Positions 36,491-47,099 of a DNA stretch of 56,478 nucleotides are shown in pieces. Origin of the DNA: Entrophospora sp. SA101 (Eukaryota > Glomeromycota > Glomeromycetes > Entrophosporales > Entrophosporaceae); NCBI GenBank assembly GCA_958430865.1, contig CAUDNR010004080.1, positions 1-56,478 on the forward strand, read 5' to 3'. Under the pieces are notes generated by a model. It ran no database searches. It had not been told where the DNA came from and saw only the letters and a list, made by a program, of their open reading frames with translations. Each line of letters begins with the position of its first letter. Position 1 is the stretch's first letter. Position numbers and translations under genes: made by a program.

Positions 36491-37683
36491 TAATCACCGC
36501 CACCATTTTTTTTAACTATATATAATAGCTCGCAAAAATAATTGGCAATTTGCTTTTGATTTGTTATTATTCGGAATATTACTTTTTAATAAGTTAATAA
36601 ATAAATTATACTTAATTAAAAACATTATAATTAAAAATAAAAAAGAAACAAAAAGCAACATGTAAAAAAAAAAATTTATTTACAAAGAGCTTTATTTTTT
36701 TGAGACGTGAAGTAATCAATTTCTTAATGTATAAATTATTGGGTTGATCACAGTGGTTGATCATTAAACATAGAAAATTACTACATAGCCCTAAGAATAT
36801 TATTAAAGAGTACCTTGACAGGACCCCAAAAGCTTCTAATTAAGGTACCAAGCAAACCAAGGATAAAAAACATAGAAAAGTGAAAAATCCCACTGTTATT
36901 GATAGTTTGAGATCTTGCTGATAATAATTTATTTATTATTTTGGTCTTAGTGGTCTTAGTAAAATAAAAAAGAGAAAATTGGATTTATAAAAAAAAAGTT
37001 TTGGTCTGGTGTTTTACTAGGACCGGTTGAACCAGTATATGGGAATTGTTTATCTTTGCAGTGAAAAATTTATTTTGAGCCTCAAACATGGGACTAGTTT
37101 TAGAACTTTTTAATATTTGAGCCATGAAGGGGTGATACCTCAAGGGATTTGAAATTTTAATTTTGACATCACCTCTGACGATGACATTTGAATAATCAAT
37201 AAACCCTCTAACATTTCTTCAAACGAAACCCGAGCGGATGTTTTTTATAATTATGTCAAAAGAGGACAATTTTAAAAGCCTCAGCAAAGCACAAGCGGGC
37301 AAATATCTGCCTGTGTTTGTATAATGGATTGTAATGTTATCAAATCAATCTTTTACAGTTTTTAACTCATTCCCTAGTTTCATCAGGATCTACTGCCATT
37401 CTTAATTTGCCCTCATCCATTCACTTCTTATTTAGTTTTTTGTATCATCATGTTCCCTTAGGAGCATAAAGGCTAACTTCATCCTTGTCATTAAGAGACT
37501 GACTAGTAATGTGTCAGATTTTTACTTTAAGGTTTTCTTCTTTATCTGCAAATTGCTTTTTTTTAAGTTTTGTTTTCTTCAATTAATACTTTATTTGCTT
37601 GTTGTTGTTCTTTTAGGATATTTGCCATGATATTATTTATTTATTCTTTTAATATATACTTATATCCTTTCTATGAGGGTGTA
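36491..37683. other. Intergenic stretch with transposon-like scraps
   Basis: Around 36790-36870 a broken frame (KNIIKEYLDRTPKASN) precedes GGTACCAAGCAAACC; it may be a transposase scrap. No intact gene is seen up to the Tigger-like terminus at 37684. Confidence 0.3.
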
Positions 37684-37866
37684 CACAGTGTATCTCGATT
37701 TAGCAGATTTAAGGGTTTAACAGATAAATTTTCAAAACCAAATCTTTCTATAGTTATTTTATCTCAATTTAATGGATTTAATGGATTTTTCATATATGGT
37801 GCATGCTGTAACAAAACCAGACAAAGTGAATATTGGTATTACCAAGAATTTCAGGGATCAAAATTT
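37684..37866 (+). mobile_element. Tigger-like terminus joined to copy B of the ~70-bp palindromic repeat
   Basis: After a TA (37682-37683) the sequence CACAGTGTATCTCGATTTAG, then TTTAACAGATAA and AATGGATTTAATGG, matches the left end of the element at 9977. At 37792 it passes directly into copy B (GGTGCATGCTGTAACAAAAC ... TTGGTATTACCAA ... TTTCAGGGATCAAAATTTAG). Confidence 0.6.
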
Positions 37867-38790
37867 AGTCATTATCAGCATAATTGTTATGTGATCAGTT
37901 TTTCATTTGTTATTTTCTCTGTTTCCTTAAACCACTCCTACATAAAATTAGAGTAACGAATGTGAATTATAATTTACCACCACCACTATTATTTATTTAA
38001 TTAATTAACACAAGAAAATAATAAAACATTTGCTGTGTCATGATCTCCTTTCAAAACCTGTAAGTCATGCTATTTTTTTGTTCTTTGCGACAAAGAAGAT
38101 GCAACCCAAACCCAACTGTGTTTGTGTAATAGATGAAAAGCAAAAGCTCACATGGCGTTCTTGGTTGTAAGCTTGTTTACTAATAAAAAAAATATATTTT
38201 GTCATTAATATACAATTTGGTTCCAATTTTTATTGTTAATTGAATACAAATAAACTTTTCATTATAAAAACTGAACACAGACTTTTAATCCATTTTTAAC
38301 TTAACATTAATTAGAATGGTGGTAGTGGTTGCATGAAATAAAAAAAACAATCTTTTTTTTTTATAAAAGCAAATAACAAATAAAAAATATAATGATAAAT
38401 ACCAAAAGAAAAAAAAATACAAAAAAAATTGTATTCTCACAATATGGAAAGGTGCTGAGATTGAAAAAAGGAATACTATTATTATTCATTAGTGATTTAC
38501 AAGCTACAGTCCCTGTTGCTTTAGATTCAGTAAACTTAGTTAAAATAAGGAGATTGGTAATAAGAATGTGAAAATGTATGAATCTATGTGAATTACTGGA
38601 AAATTAATAGAATATACAACAAAGAAGTATAATCTCATAGGAGACTTATTCCTTATGTATAATAATGCACCATATTATATTTTTACCATTGTGAGATAGT
38701 AAATCTTGGACCTATCAATTACCCGGCCAATATTGACCATTTAGAACGAACTTACTACGGAAGTCATGTGATGAGCTAAATATATTATTG

Positions 38791-39530
38791 TAACGGCTAC
38801 GCCGCACATTGCGCAGTGTCATATGAAAGACTATTCCTATTCATATTTCTATATTTATATTTATTAACCTTCTCATCTGATGTAAATATTTATTTAGAAT
38901 TAGTAATTAGTTGATAAGCATATTATTGGAGAATAGAGTAGCACATATCACATTATTTGTACTGCCCCAAGAGGTATAAATACACTTGGCTTTAGACCAA
39001 GTTAATGGAATGATTAATAAATCAATTGTTAATATTGTTAATAACAACCTTGATAACAACATAATAATAACCCTTAATAAATATATAACCTTACATAAAA
39101 TAGTCTTTGACTGTAAGTAAGTAATAAACCCAGTGTGGTTGACCACCCAGCCCTTCTAATGGTTAATGGTCTGGCCAACCTTTAATTATTAGTTGGGAAC
39201 CCTTTTAATTATTCAGATACGTCTCAAGGGGATGCCTTTGAGATATAATCATTTACATAGAACCTAGGGACCCTTTTATCCAGGAAGATAAAAGTTATTT
39301 TATTATTAATCTTTGACCGTAAGTCAGCGAGTAGACTGTGTGTCAAACAATAGAATCAACCATAAGTCAGCGAGGAGGCTGTGTGTTGAGCTATAGATAA
39401 CCTATTAGATAGGAAACTCGGATTGCACACTCGCACCATAAACATTTCCTAATTAATCTTTATTTTTTTATTTAAATAATTGTGAATTGCTTTAATAAAA
39501 CCCATTTATTTTTATTATTATCTTTTAACA
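38791..39530 (+). mobile_element. LTR-like retroelement fragment
   Basis: It begins TGTAACGGCTACGCCGCAC, has a promoter-like GGTATAAATACACTTGG at 38972-38988, and ends near TTTTAACA. Inside, the unit MCNTAAGTCAGCGAG..GRCTGTGTGT occurs twice (about 39307 and 39358) with a weaker third copy near 39109. No target duplication or pol frame is found, so this is a solo LTR or LTR piece. The borders are tentative. Confidence 0.45.
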
Positions 39531-39639
39531 GTAAGGTGGTGTTGATGGTGGCACATTAATATCAATTGGTTTTAGAACTTTTAATGTTGTGAGCTTACTC
39601 AAATCTTAATATTTCAAAATCCTAAGCTATTATAGTTTA

Positions 39640-41646
39640 AAAATAATGAATTAATTTTCAAGAATTTTGAATCAACATTTTATACATGAATATAAATCAA
39701 AACCTACTTTGAATCTTTTTACTGATATTACCACATTTACTATTTGCCAAAATTCTAATTCCACATCTGGAATAATAAAAAAATTGAATTCTTTTACAAT
39801 ATATGTGTTATTATCAAGAATCATGTTTAGAAAATGAAATTTCCATCCTTTTTAAAATGTTTGTATCAGTCAGTGTTTTTCTGATCAAGATGATTGAAAA
39901 CTCTTGAGTAATACTTACCATATACTAATATTCCGAATGATTGTAGTTTGAATTTCAATTCATCATAATTATGGTGTGCATTTTTATGCCACAATGATAA
40001 CATCATTACTAAAATATAGATAGAGCAATGTGTCAAATACCATACATGTTTGAATCAAATAAATGAATAAGAGATTATAGAAAATATACCTTTTAACAAT
40101 TTCTCCAAATCCTCGTTTTTAAATAAGGTGTTCTTGATTAATGCATTGCCAACAACTTCCAAAAAACCACCTCCCTTTTCACTCCATGCAACTTCTAGGG
40201 TTTTTATTCAAGAATATCATGAATATCATTAAGGGGTTACACACTATTAAAACAGCAAAAAATCCCTTAAAAACATGAGTTGATCACTTGATTTTAATAG
40301 TGTGTGACCCTGTGTGGCCCCTGATGATATTCATGAATACAAACTCTAGCAACTTCATATATAACAGGCCATCATGCTTATCCCCAATCTTTTCCCTCTC
40401 AATTTTTTTTTTATAGTTATTCTTTTGTTCCTTTCTTTCTTGGTTTTCTATTTCACCCCTAGTTCCATATCAACATGAAAATTAAGATCCGCATAATTGG
40501 AATGGTAAAACTTTCAACAATAGCACTTACATTTCAAACCATATGTATCTTCCAACATCATGAAGGATTGAAGCTAGCAGCAGATTAACTATTTCATCAT
40601 GATATCAGAACTCACTTGCTTCTTTATTGAATGTTCTCTCTGAAATTCTTTAACCCTAATAACAAAAAAAAACTCTAACTCACACAACAATCACTCAACA
40701 ATGCACAAGAACTAATCACTTACATATTTTTAAATATATCTTGACACCATAATAATTCATGGAATCCGTTTTTGTACTTACCAGTTATTGGGGATTCTAA
40801 AAACCCTGTGATCATCTTGTTTAAATTAACATTAAAATTTTCTAAGTTTGTGTTAGTATCAATGATTACTCTATATTTATCTATTAAACTTTTTAGAGAA
40901 CTAGCATTATATTGATCATTAATATAATTTTTTTGATGTTATTGTGTGCCTTATGATATTAAAAGAATAAGCAAGTTGGTAAGTATATTAATTTATAATT
41001 TATATTAATCCATAAATGATTAATGTCTAAATATAAAAACTAAATTACTGTTTCCCATCTTTTGTTAAAATTTTCAATTTCATGATTTGAAAATATTTCC
41101 ATGATCTTCTACATGTAAGGGAATGTATTGTCAAATAAGCATATTATATTATAGAATGCTAATCTATTTTCATTCTTTAAGTATTCTGGAAGCTAGAAGA
41201 ATTTACCAATTGTTTCAATAAATATGATAAATATTGACAGCATTATGAAAAATTAGGATTTACTTCAGGAGATAATTTATCAATGTTGTTAATGATATCT
41301 AATAAACCATTTGTTGAAGAAGGTGAAAGTAATTCTACTTCCTTATTTTTGGAAATATTTTTTTTATTTTTTTCATTTTTCTGCAGATTAGAATTGTATT
41401 AATATCCAAAATCCAGGTTGATTGTCCATTCAAAGAGAATATGATTTTCACTTGCTTTTTTCCCAGATTTTGGTCTTTTTGCATAGGTACTAAATTAGAA
41501 TGAATTAAAAAAGCCACAATTATATTATTAACTAGAGCAATGAGTGGTGGAAATAACCACCAACACCATTCTTAAAACACTTACTCATGAATTATTTCAA
41601 CATGATCCTTCTCTGTTTTTCTTTTTTTGGTGAAGGATTTAGGCAT
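39640..41646 (-). pseudogene. Paralogous transposon-like gene, locus 1 (decayed)
   Basis: Exon 1 starts at ATG 41646 (MPKSFTKKRKTEKDHVEIIH) with donor GA|GTAAGTG. Later exon-like blocks on the same strand: STYAKRPKSGKKASENHILF, LLSPSSTNGLLDIINNIDK, MEIFSNHEIENFNKRWE, PVIYEVAWSEKGGGFLEVVG then NALIKNTLFKNEDLEKLLK, MMLSLWHKNAHHNYDELKFK then LQSFGILVY, and CGIRILANSKCGNISKKI. Stops separate several blocks, and a MITE (40195-40349) sits inside the exon with PVIYEVAW. Exon 1, the first intron start and the 5' flank resemble locus 2 (42640-45494). I recall such blocks from lineage-specific Rhizophagus proteins but know no function. Confidence 0.5.
40195..40349. mobile_element. Foldback MITE, CTAG-ended family (copy 1), inserted in an exon
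   Basis: Ends CTAGGGTTTTTATTCA and, on the opposite strand, CTAGAGTTTGTATTCA; the arms continue through TGAATATCAT, GGGG and CACACTATTAAAA. CAACTT lies directly on each side (40189-40194 and 40350-40355), a 6-bp target duplication. Removing the element and one CAACTT restores an open minus-strand frame. Confidence 0.85.
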
Positions 41647-42147
41647 TTTATTTAATTTTAAAAAGAAATGTTATTTGATCGACAAATGCATCATTAATTA
41701 TTTATTATTGGCTCTTGGTGTTGCACAGGATTTTTTTGTTGATGCGTGATTGACTTTTTTTTTTGGAAAAACAATCTTATTTTTCAATGTCAAAACATGG
41801 TTCTCCTAAAGAAGACATGTTAATAACTAACTAACCAGATGTACTTTCTTTATTTGTATTGATATATATATTTTAGTTTATAAGTATTTTAATTGAAATC
41901 AAAATGTAGGATGGGTAATTATAAGATCCTCATCAAGATAGTAAGTAAACAAATGATTGGTATTTTGCTTTTTGTAATCAATAATATTAATAATATTATT
42001 ATATTATTATAATCACAAGATCTCAAGGCAGCATGACTGATTGTTGAAAAGAAACATTTCAAATATGCAATGTTTGATTATTATCAGAAATTTTATAGAT
42101 GTTGAAGCACACATGCTACACTACCTTGAACACTTACAGTCATCCTC

Positions 42148-42298
42148 ACATCTTCCTCATGTGCACAAGGCTAATCTGACAAAGACACCCTCAATGATAT
42201 AATGATGCAACAGAATTCCAGGGAGGGGGTGTTTGGCCCTGGAGTTTATCAAGATTGCATCAATTGTCAATGACTGTTTCCATTAATCTTCCCTCACC
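42148..42298 (+). repeat. Diverged dispersed repeat, partner of 8536-8680
   Basis: See the partner for the shared blocks. This copy has CCAGGGAGGGGG and GGCCCTGGAGTTTATCA. A TATAAAAAGA box and AATAAAG lie downstream (about 42605-42640), suggesting that a retroelement end follows. Confidence 0.5.
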
Positions 42299-44204
42299 TG
42301 TAACAGTTCTTTTTTGTTAATTGCAAATATGTAATATGGCACAATAATATGAAATTTATTTCGCGTAATGTGTTAAATTAAAATGAAACATCACAATGTT
42401 ACTTATATATATTATTGCTATATTACTTATTATTTATATTGCATATTATTTATTATCATTATATTATCATTTGTATTACTTATATTATTATTATTTATAT
42501 TATTTTCTTATGTATATGAGTTACAAATTAAGTGCTGCAACTTTCTGGGAAGTTCTAAGATATTATTTTTATTTATTTAATTGTAATATTATATTATGCA
42601 TTTTTGTATAAAAAGATAAGCTTTCCGTAATTAATAAAGATAACTTATAATCTTGCTTTGGACAGATGTCCTTTAAATCTTTTGAGTAAATCTTTAGCTT
42701 CTACCTCTTGGTAAGCATTGTAATGTGAACCATTTCGAAAATGTTGACAAGTATCATACAAGTCAGTCCTTGGGACTCATAATTTGAATTTCTGGTGTCA
42801 ATTGATCTCATAATTTTCTAAATGCATCATATTTTAAGGATTTCAAATTACTATCTTCTTCTAGACCAATCTGAAAATCACTGCACAGATTTATAACCCA
42901 TTTCAGCTGGTAAGAATGTAATTGATTGAGTTATTCAATTAATACTTCTCCCTGGACTTGGTAATCCATGAACTCCTGCATAATTTTCTAGAAAATTCTT
43001 TACAATTTCAGCAACATTTTTATCAATCACCATTTTAGTTTTCCATTGAGGTACCCTTTTAATATTATCATGAGTTCTTGGCAGAAGGCTATTGTTTATT
43101 AGATGATTTCTGATATTTTCAAAATAAGTTCTACCAATCCCTAACATATTAAAATAAGTTTCTTGACAAAGGGGTGCATTGTGATCTCAGTGATAGAAAG
43201 TTCTTTTATTAGATCTAATTTTCTTCTTAAAAAGTCTACTAGCACTTATTGAACTACCATCCATTGCTTTAATTTGTGCCATTAAAAATATGTCTTGTTC
43301 AGTCTTAGAAAGAGCTTGAAAGGATTCTCTTAATTCTACAAATACTTCTTTGGGAATTCTGGAAGAGCAGCCACATTTACAACCTTTTTCTAAAAAATCA
43401 ATTGCTTTTTCATATTCATTAGAGCCATTATAATTATTATTACTTTTCATATACACTTATTCCTATATATTAATATATAATTTTATGTTCACTTTGTAGG
43501 TTTTTTGATTGACTCACCAAAAAATATTGTTGTTTAAAGATAATTGATAAGTAAGAAATTACATCATTTGGACATTTACAAATAATTAAAACATTGCAGA
43601 ATCATCACATATTTATTTTAAAAATAAAATAGTTTATTTTCTTCTGTGAGACATGCAATTCAGCAGGATCTGGCCATGAAACAAGCAATTTTTGCAAATG
43701 TACTAATAGCTTCTGGCTTGCATTTTCATCATCCTCACCATTTTCTATTTGCTGAATATATGGATACAATTTTTCATTCATTCCAATAGCCACCATTGGA
43801 ATTTGTAGGCACTGATTTACCATTTTTATTTCTGTATCACCCAAATTTTCATCATGAGAATTGCCAGCAGTTAGTAGGCCTCCATTCATAATACAAATTC
43901 TTATTTGAATTATTCATAATACAGTTGACCTTTAATTTGAATTAAAAAAATTCAAATTAAAAAAATTCATTCAAATTATTTGTGTTTTATTCATTATTGA
44001 AATCTTGGGTTTGTTCATTCATTTTATTGGATTATTTGGAATCATGGGTTCAAACTATATATACAACAAGGTTTAATATTGATTTTATTATTATAAAAAT
44101 TGAAATTAAAAATGAAATTAATAAGGAAAGACTGAAACAAGATTCATGTTTCTTTTAATAAATATCAATCTTTCCAGTGAGCTTGAATTTAAACTGGACC
44201 TTAA

Positions 44205-44400
44205 TTATTTGTTTTATCTGAATTAATTTTTTCAAATTATTTGCTTTATTCAAATTAATATTAATATTAATATTAATTTCCTTATTCAAATTAATTTTTT
44301 TATTCAAATTAATATCCTTATTCAAATTAATATCCTTATTTGAATCAATTTTTTTATTTGAATTAATTTTCTTATTCAAATTAATTTTTTTATTCAAATA
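44205..44400. repeat. 18-bp tandem array (TTATTCAAATTAATTTTT)
   Basis: About eight to ten imperfect units with ATTTTTT or ATATCC variants. On the minus strand it reads as an Asn/Lys/Ile repeat (NLNKKI, NSNKKI, DSNKDI), which is a property of the unit rather than evidence for a gene. A related AATTCAAATTAAAAAAATTC cluster lies at 43930-43975. Confidence 0.85.
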
Positions 44401-44871
44401 GAAAACCCTAGCAGTTAGCCTATGAAAAATATTTGTTTGTAATGCTTTTGATTTCTAGTAAATATTATGGGATTCTGGGCCAACTGCAAATGATTATTCT
44501 TCACTCCTAATTGCATAAACAAGGGTATGTATGGATTCATTGGTGTGTTGTCAATTCCAGCATAGTGTGCAGATATGGTCTTTCAAAAGCCTGTGCAATG
44601 CTTTCAAGCTTGATGTTGTGATCATTTTCTCTGGTTGGTACAAATCTAAAACAGGAAATAGACCCAATAGGTTAAAAGAATGTGAAAACATGAGTTTGTC
44701 AACTCCTCAAAAAATATATCTTAAATATTTGTCATAAAAATAATTCTTACCTGATTATAAATATAAGATAAAAAGAAAATAAAGAATAAAGTAATTAATT
44801 CAGAACAAAAAAATGGATGAATGGATAAAAACCACTTATTTAATTAGAAATTAGCCAGTTTTTTATAATAA

Positions 44872-45037
44872 CTAGAATAGTGATCACAATCATCATATTC
44901 ATGAATATTCATTAAGGGGGTTACACTTATCAAAATCAAGTGATTGACACATAATTTTAAGGGATTTTTGGATTTTTTATAAGTGTAACCCCTTTAATGA
45001 ATATTCATGAATATGATGATTGTGATCACTAAACTAG
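44872..45037. mobile_element. Foldback MITE, CTAG-ended family (copy 2)
   Basis: Arms CTAGAATAGTGATCACAATC and (opposite strand) CTAGTTTAGTGATCACAATC continue through ATCATATTCATGAATATTC and ATTAAGGGGGTTACACTTAT, so the 166-bp segment can fold almost end to end. The interior (AAATCAAGTGATTGACAC ... AAGGGATTTTTGG) matches the interior of copy 1 in inverse orientation. No clear target duplication. Confidence 0.8.
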
Positions 45038-45558
45038 AATATTTATCAGCCTTCAATGTATAACCCAACATTTACATTCAAGATCTTTACCTTCAACACT
45101 TTTTAATTATCTTTTTAACTTTTTCACCTCCAACTCCAATTCTTCCACCTTCTTTCTCCAACTCTAAAGAGGATGATTGTTTGTGAGAGAATAACAATAT
45201 ATAAAAATTATTTTATGTTGAATTAGTGTTTACAATATTGAATACTAAAATAATATTTTATTGAAATAAATACCCTCTCATCATTTTCTTTATTTTTGCT
45301 AATAAAAAAAAAGTTTATATTTAACTAGAGTGATGATGCATAGCAACAATTGCAACAACCACCAATCTTTATATACAAACTAGAGTGATGGCAAGTGGCA
45401 ACCACCACCACCACCAATAAACACTTACCCAGCAATTTCTTTTTCTTTTATTATTTTTGCTTCTTTTTCTATCCACTTTTTTGTCTTTTGGCATTGTTTA
45501 TATTTTTTTAAAAAGAAAAAAAGAAGTTTGTTATTTGATCGACATGTACACATTAATT

Positions 45559-45771
45559 AGCATAGTGGAAATTTGAAATGTTACACTGATTTTTATATTG
45601 CTTTACAATACACGGCAAACATTCTGGCAATAAAAAGTAAGTGATAAACTGGATTTAATTGGATCAGAACTTGATCTCCAATTTAGAGAGGTAACAACTA
45701 TATACTGGCAAAGTTTCAGAAGCAATAAGTTCTGCATAACGTTTCGTGTAACAACAAACTTCCACTATGCT
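45559..45771. mobile_element. 213-bp MITE with perfect 9-bp target duplication
   Basis: Ends AGCATAGTGGAAATTTG and (opposite strand) AGCATAGTGGAAGTTTG, with GTTACAC about ten bases further in on both. ACATTAATT lies directly before (45550-45558) and after (45772-45780). A 9-bp duplication suggests a Mutator-like mobiliser. It sits about 60 bases upstream of the locus 2 start codon. Confidence 0.9.
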
Positions 45772-45825
45772 ACATTAATTATTTATCCTATATATTGGTT
45801 TTTTTTAACAAAGTACCATTCTATA

Positions 45826-46603
45826 TATGGGAGTTGGACTAGGAAAATCGACCCCTCAGCTAAATTTTTTTTTTTGAGTAATCATTGATAAAAATTCAAC
45901 CAATAAAATTTGATACTATTTATAGATTTTTTTTGTGCACAAAAATTTTCAAAAAAAAATTTTATTAGTTATTATTACCATTGTAATACTATTTACATAA
46001 TAAATGAGTAGCTTTGGCATTATACAGAAACCAATCTGTAAACATTGTTGGTGATATTGAAAATATTGTTGTTAATTCAACTAAAGGTAATGAAGCAATT
46101 AGATGCAATAGTGAATTGGGTTGGATATGGCATGATTTTGACTCATTTTTAAAAGATCATTTTATTCCTTCGCCTCAAATCAGACAATATTATCAAAAAA
46201 GATGATATTGTAAAATTTTATGTTTCAAAAGAATCAAATGGAATTGAAAATCCTTTTTTACCTTTAAAAAATAATTTTGGTTTTCTTGATCATCCAGAGG
46301 TTCTTCCAGTAGAACTATTATCAGAAAAAAGAAAGAAGACTTGTATTCAAAATTCGTCCATGTTGGTGGATGTTTATTGTTCAGAACCATAAATAAAATG
46401 TGCGCAAATGATGATCATTTCCGAATTTGTTAAAAGAAAAATCACTACGAAAACAAAGACTCAATTGTACAAGGTTTTATTATGCTAACATCACTCAAAA
46501 CTTTAACTATTTATAGTCCTTGTACAATAGAATAAATTGAATCAAAAATCTTGATTTTGGTCCTGAGACCCCAGGGGTTGATTTTCCTAGTCCAACTCCC
46601 ATA
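45826..46603. mobile_element. 778-bp TA-flanked TIR element carrying a coding segment
   Basis: The ends are TATGGGAGTTGGACTAGGAA and, on the opposite strand, the same 20 bases; the match continues AATC(G/A)ACCCCT for about 31 bases in total. The TA at each end could be target site or element. Between the TIRs lies a coding-like segment (about 46005-46392). TTGTACAAGG and CCTTGTACAA near 46470 and 46520 form an inner inverted repeat. Confidence 0.8.
46005..46392 (+). pseudogene. Unrecognised coding segment inside the TIR element
   Basis: The frame LALYRNQSVNIVGDIENIVV ... LGWIWHDFDSFLKDHFIPS ends at QYYQKR (stop 46203-46205). It continues in the next frame as KKDDIVKFYVSKESNGIEN, NNFGFLDHPEVLPVELL, RKKTCIQNSSMLVDVYCSEP and a stop at about 46390. 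The shift falls in an A6 run at 46195-46200. The ~125 residues have normal protein composition but no start codon in frame, so this may be a captured host exon or an element-encoded exon. No domain is recognised. Confidence 0.45.
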
Positions 46604-46795
46604 TGTATATATTGATTATCTTTTCAATTCTTTGCCTATAACTTTTTGTAAATCACTAAATATCCATATTTGATCTCTTGATCATGTGAAAATGAAAATG
46701 TCAAATGAATATTTTCATAAATTTTCATAATCAAAAATATTATCATTATAAAAAGATTAATATCATAAATCATTAATATCATTACAAATGACTAA

Positions 46796-46868
46796 ATTTT
46801 GATCCCTGGAATTCCTGATAATACCAATGTTCACTTTGTCTGGTTTTGTTGCAGCATGTCCCATATGA
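46796..46868 (-). repeat. Dispersed ~70-bp repeat with palindromic core (copy C)
   Basis: Minus-strand orientation: GGGACATGCTGCAACAAAAC, CAGACAAAGTGAACATTGGT, TATTATCAGGAATTCCAGGG, then ATCAAAATTTAGTCAT. One arm of the palindrome has mutated. The ATTTAGTCAT extension is shared with copy B. Confidence 0.7.
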
Positions 46869-47099
46869 ATGATCATCAAAAACATGGAGACAGCATGATA
46901 GATATGTACATATTTATTTATTTAGTTCATTTTAGCATTTTTATGAACAATTTTAGTACTCTCATTCATTTCTATGATTTGTGGTTTTTTTAATAGAATT
47001 TATTGAATGAAAAGTTTATTGTTTATGATTCAAATATTTTTTTTTTATGAATAAGGATTATTACATGACATGATCAATCTTTAATATTAAAATTAAAAA

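Larger units (their letters stand above)
42640..45494 (-). pseudogene. Paralogous transposon-like gene, locus 2 (decayed)
   Basis: Exon 1 starts at ATG 45494 (MPKDKKVDRKRSKNNKRKRN), donor GTAAGTG. Downstream: a frame MNGGLLTAGNSHDENLGDTE; then FLEKGCKCGCSSRIPKEVFV, ELRESFQALSKTEQDIFLMA and KKKIRSNKRTFYH; then MLGIGRTYFENIRNHLINN, PQWKTKMVIDKNVAEIVKNF, LENYAGVHGLPSPGRSIN; then AEMGYKSV, LKSLKYDAFRKL, LTPEIQIMSPKD and a CQHF-containing block. I recall this order from an abundant Rhizophagus family with a Cys-containing region, probably transposon-encoded. Stops replace expected residues (for example TGA in YDAFRKL*DQL), and one Cys of a CxxC-like pair reads Tyr (DLYDTC). An 18-bp tandem array and a MITE lie within it. 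Confidence 0.6.

Noticed and set aside
44155..44397. Asn/Lys/Ile repeat open frame
   Set aside because: A product of the 18-bp tandem DNA array, whose period is a multiple of three; no start or splice context.
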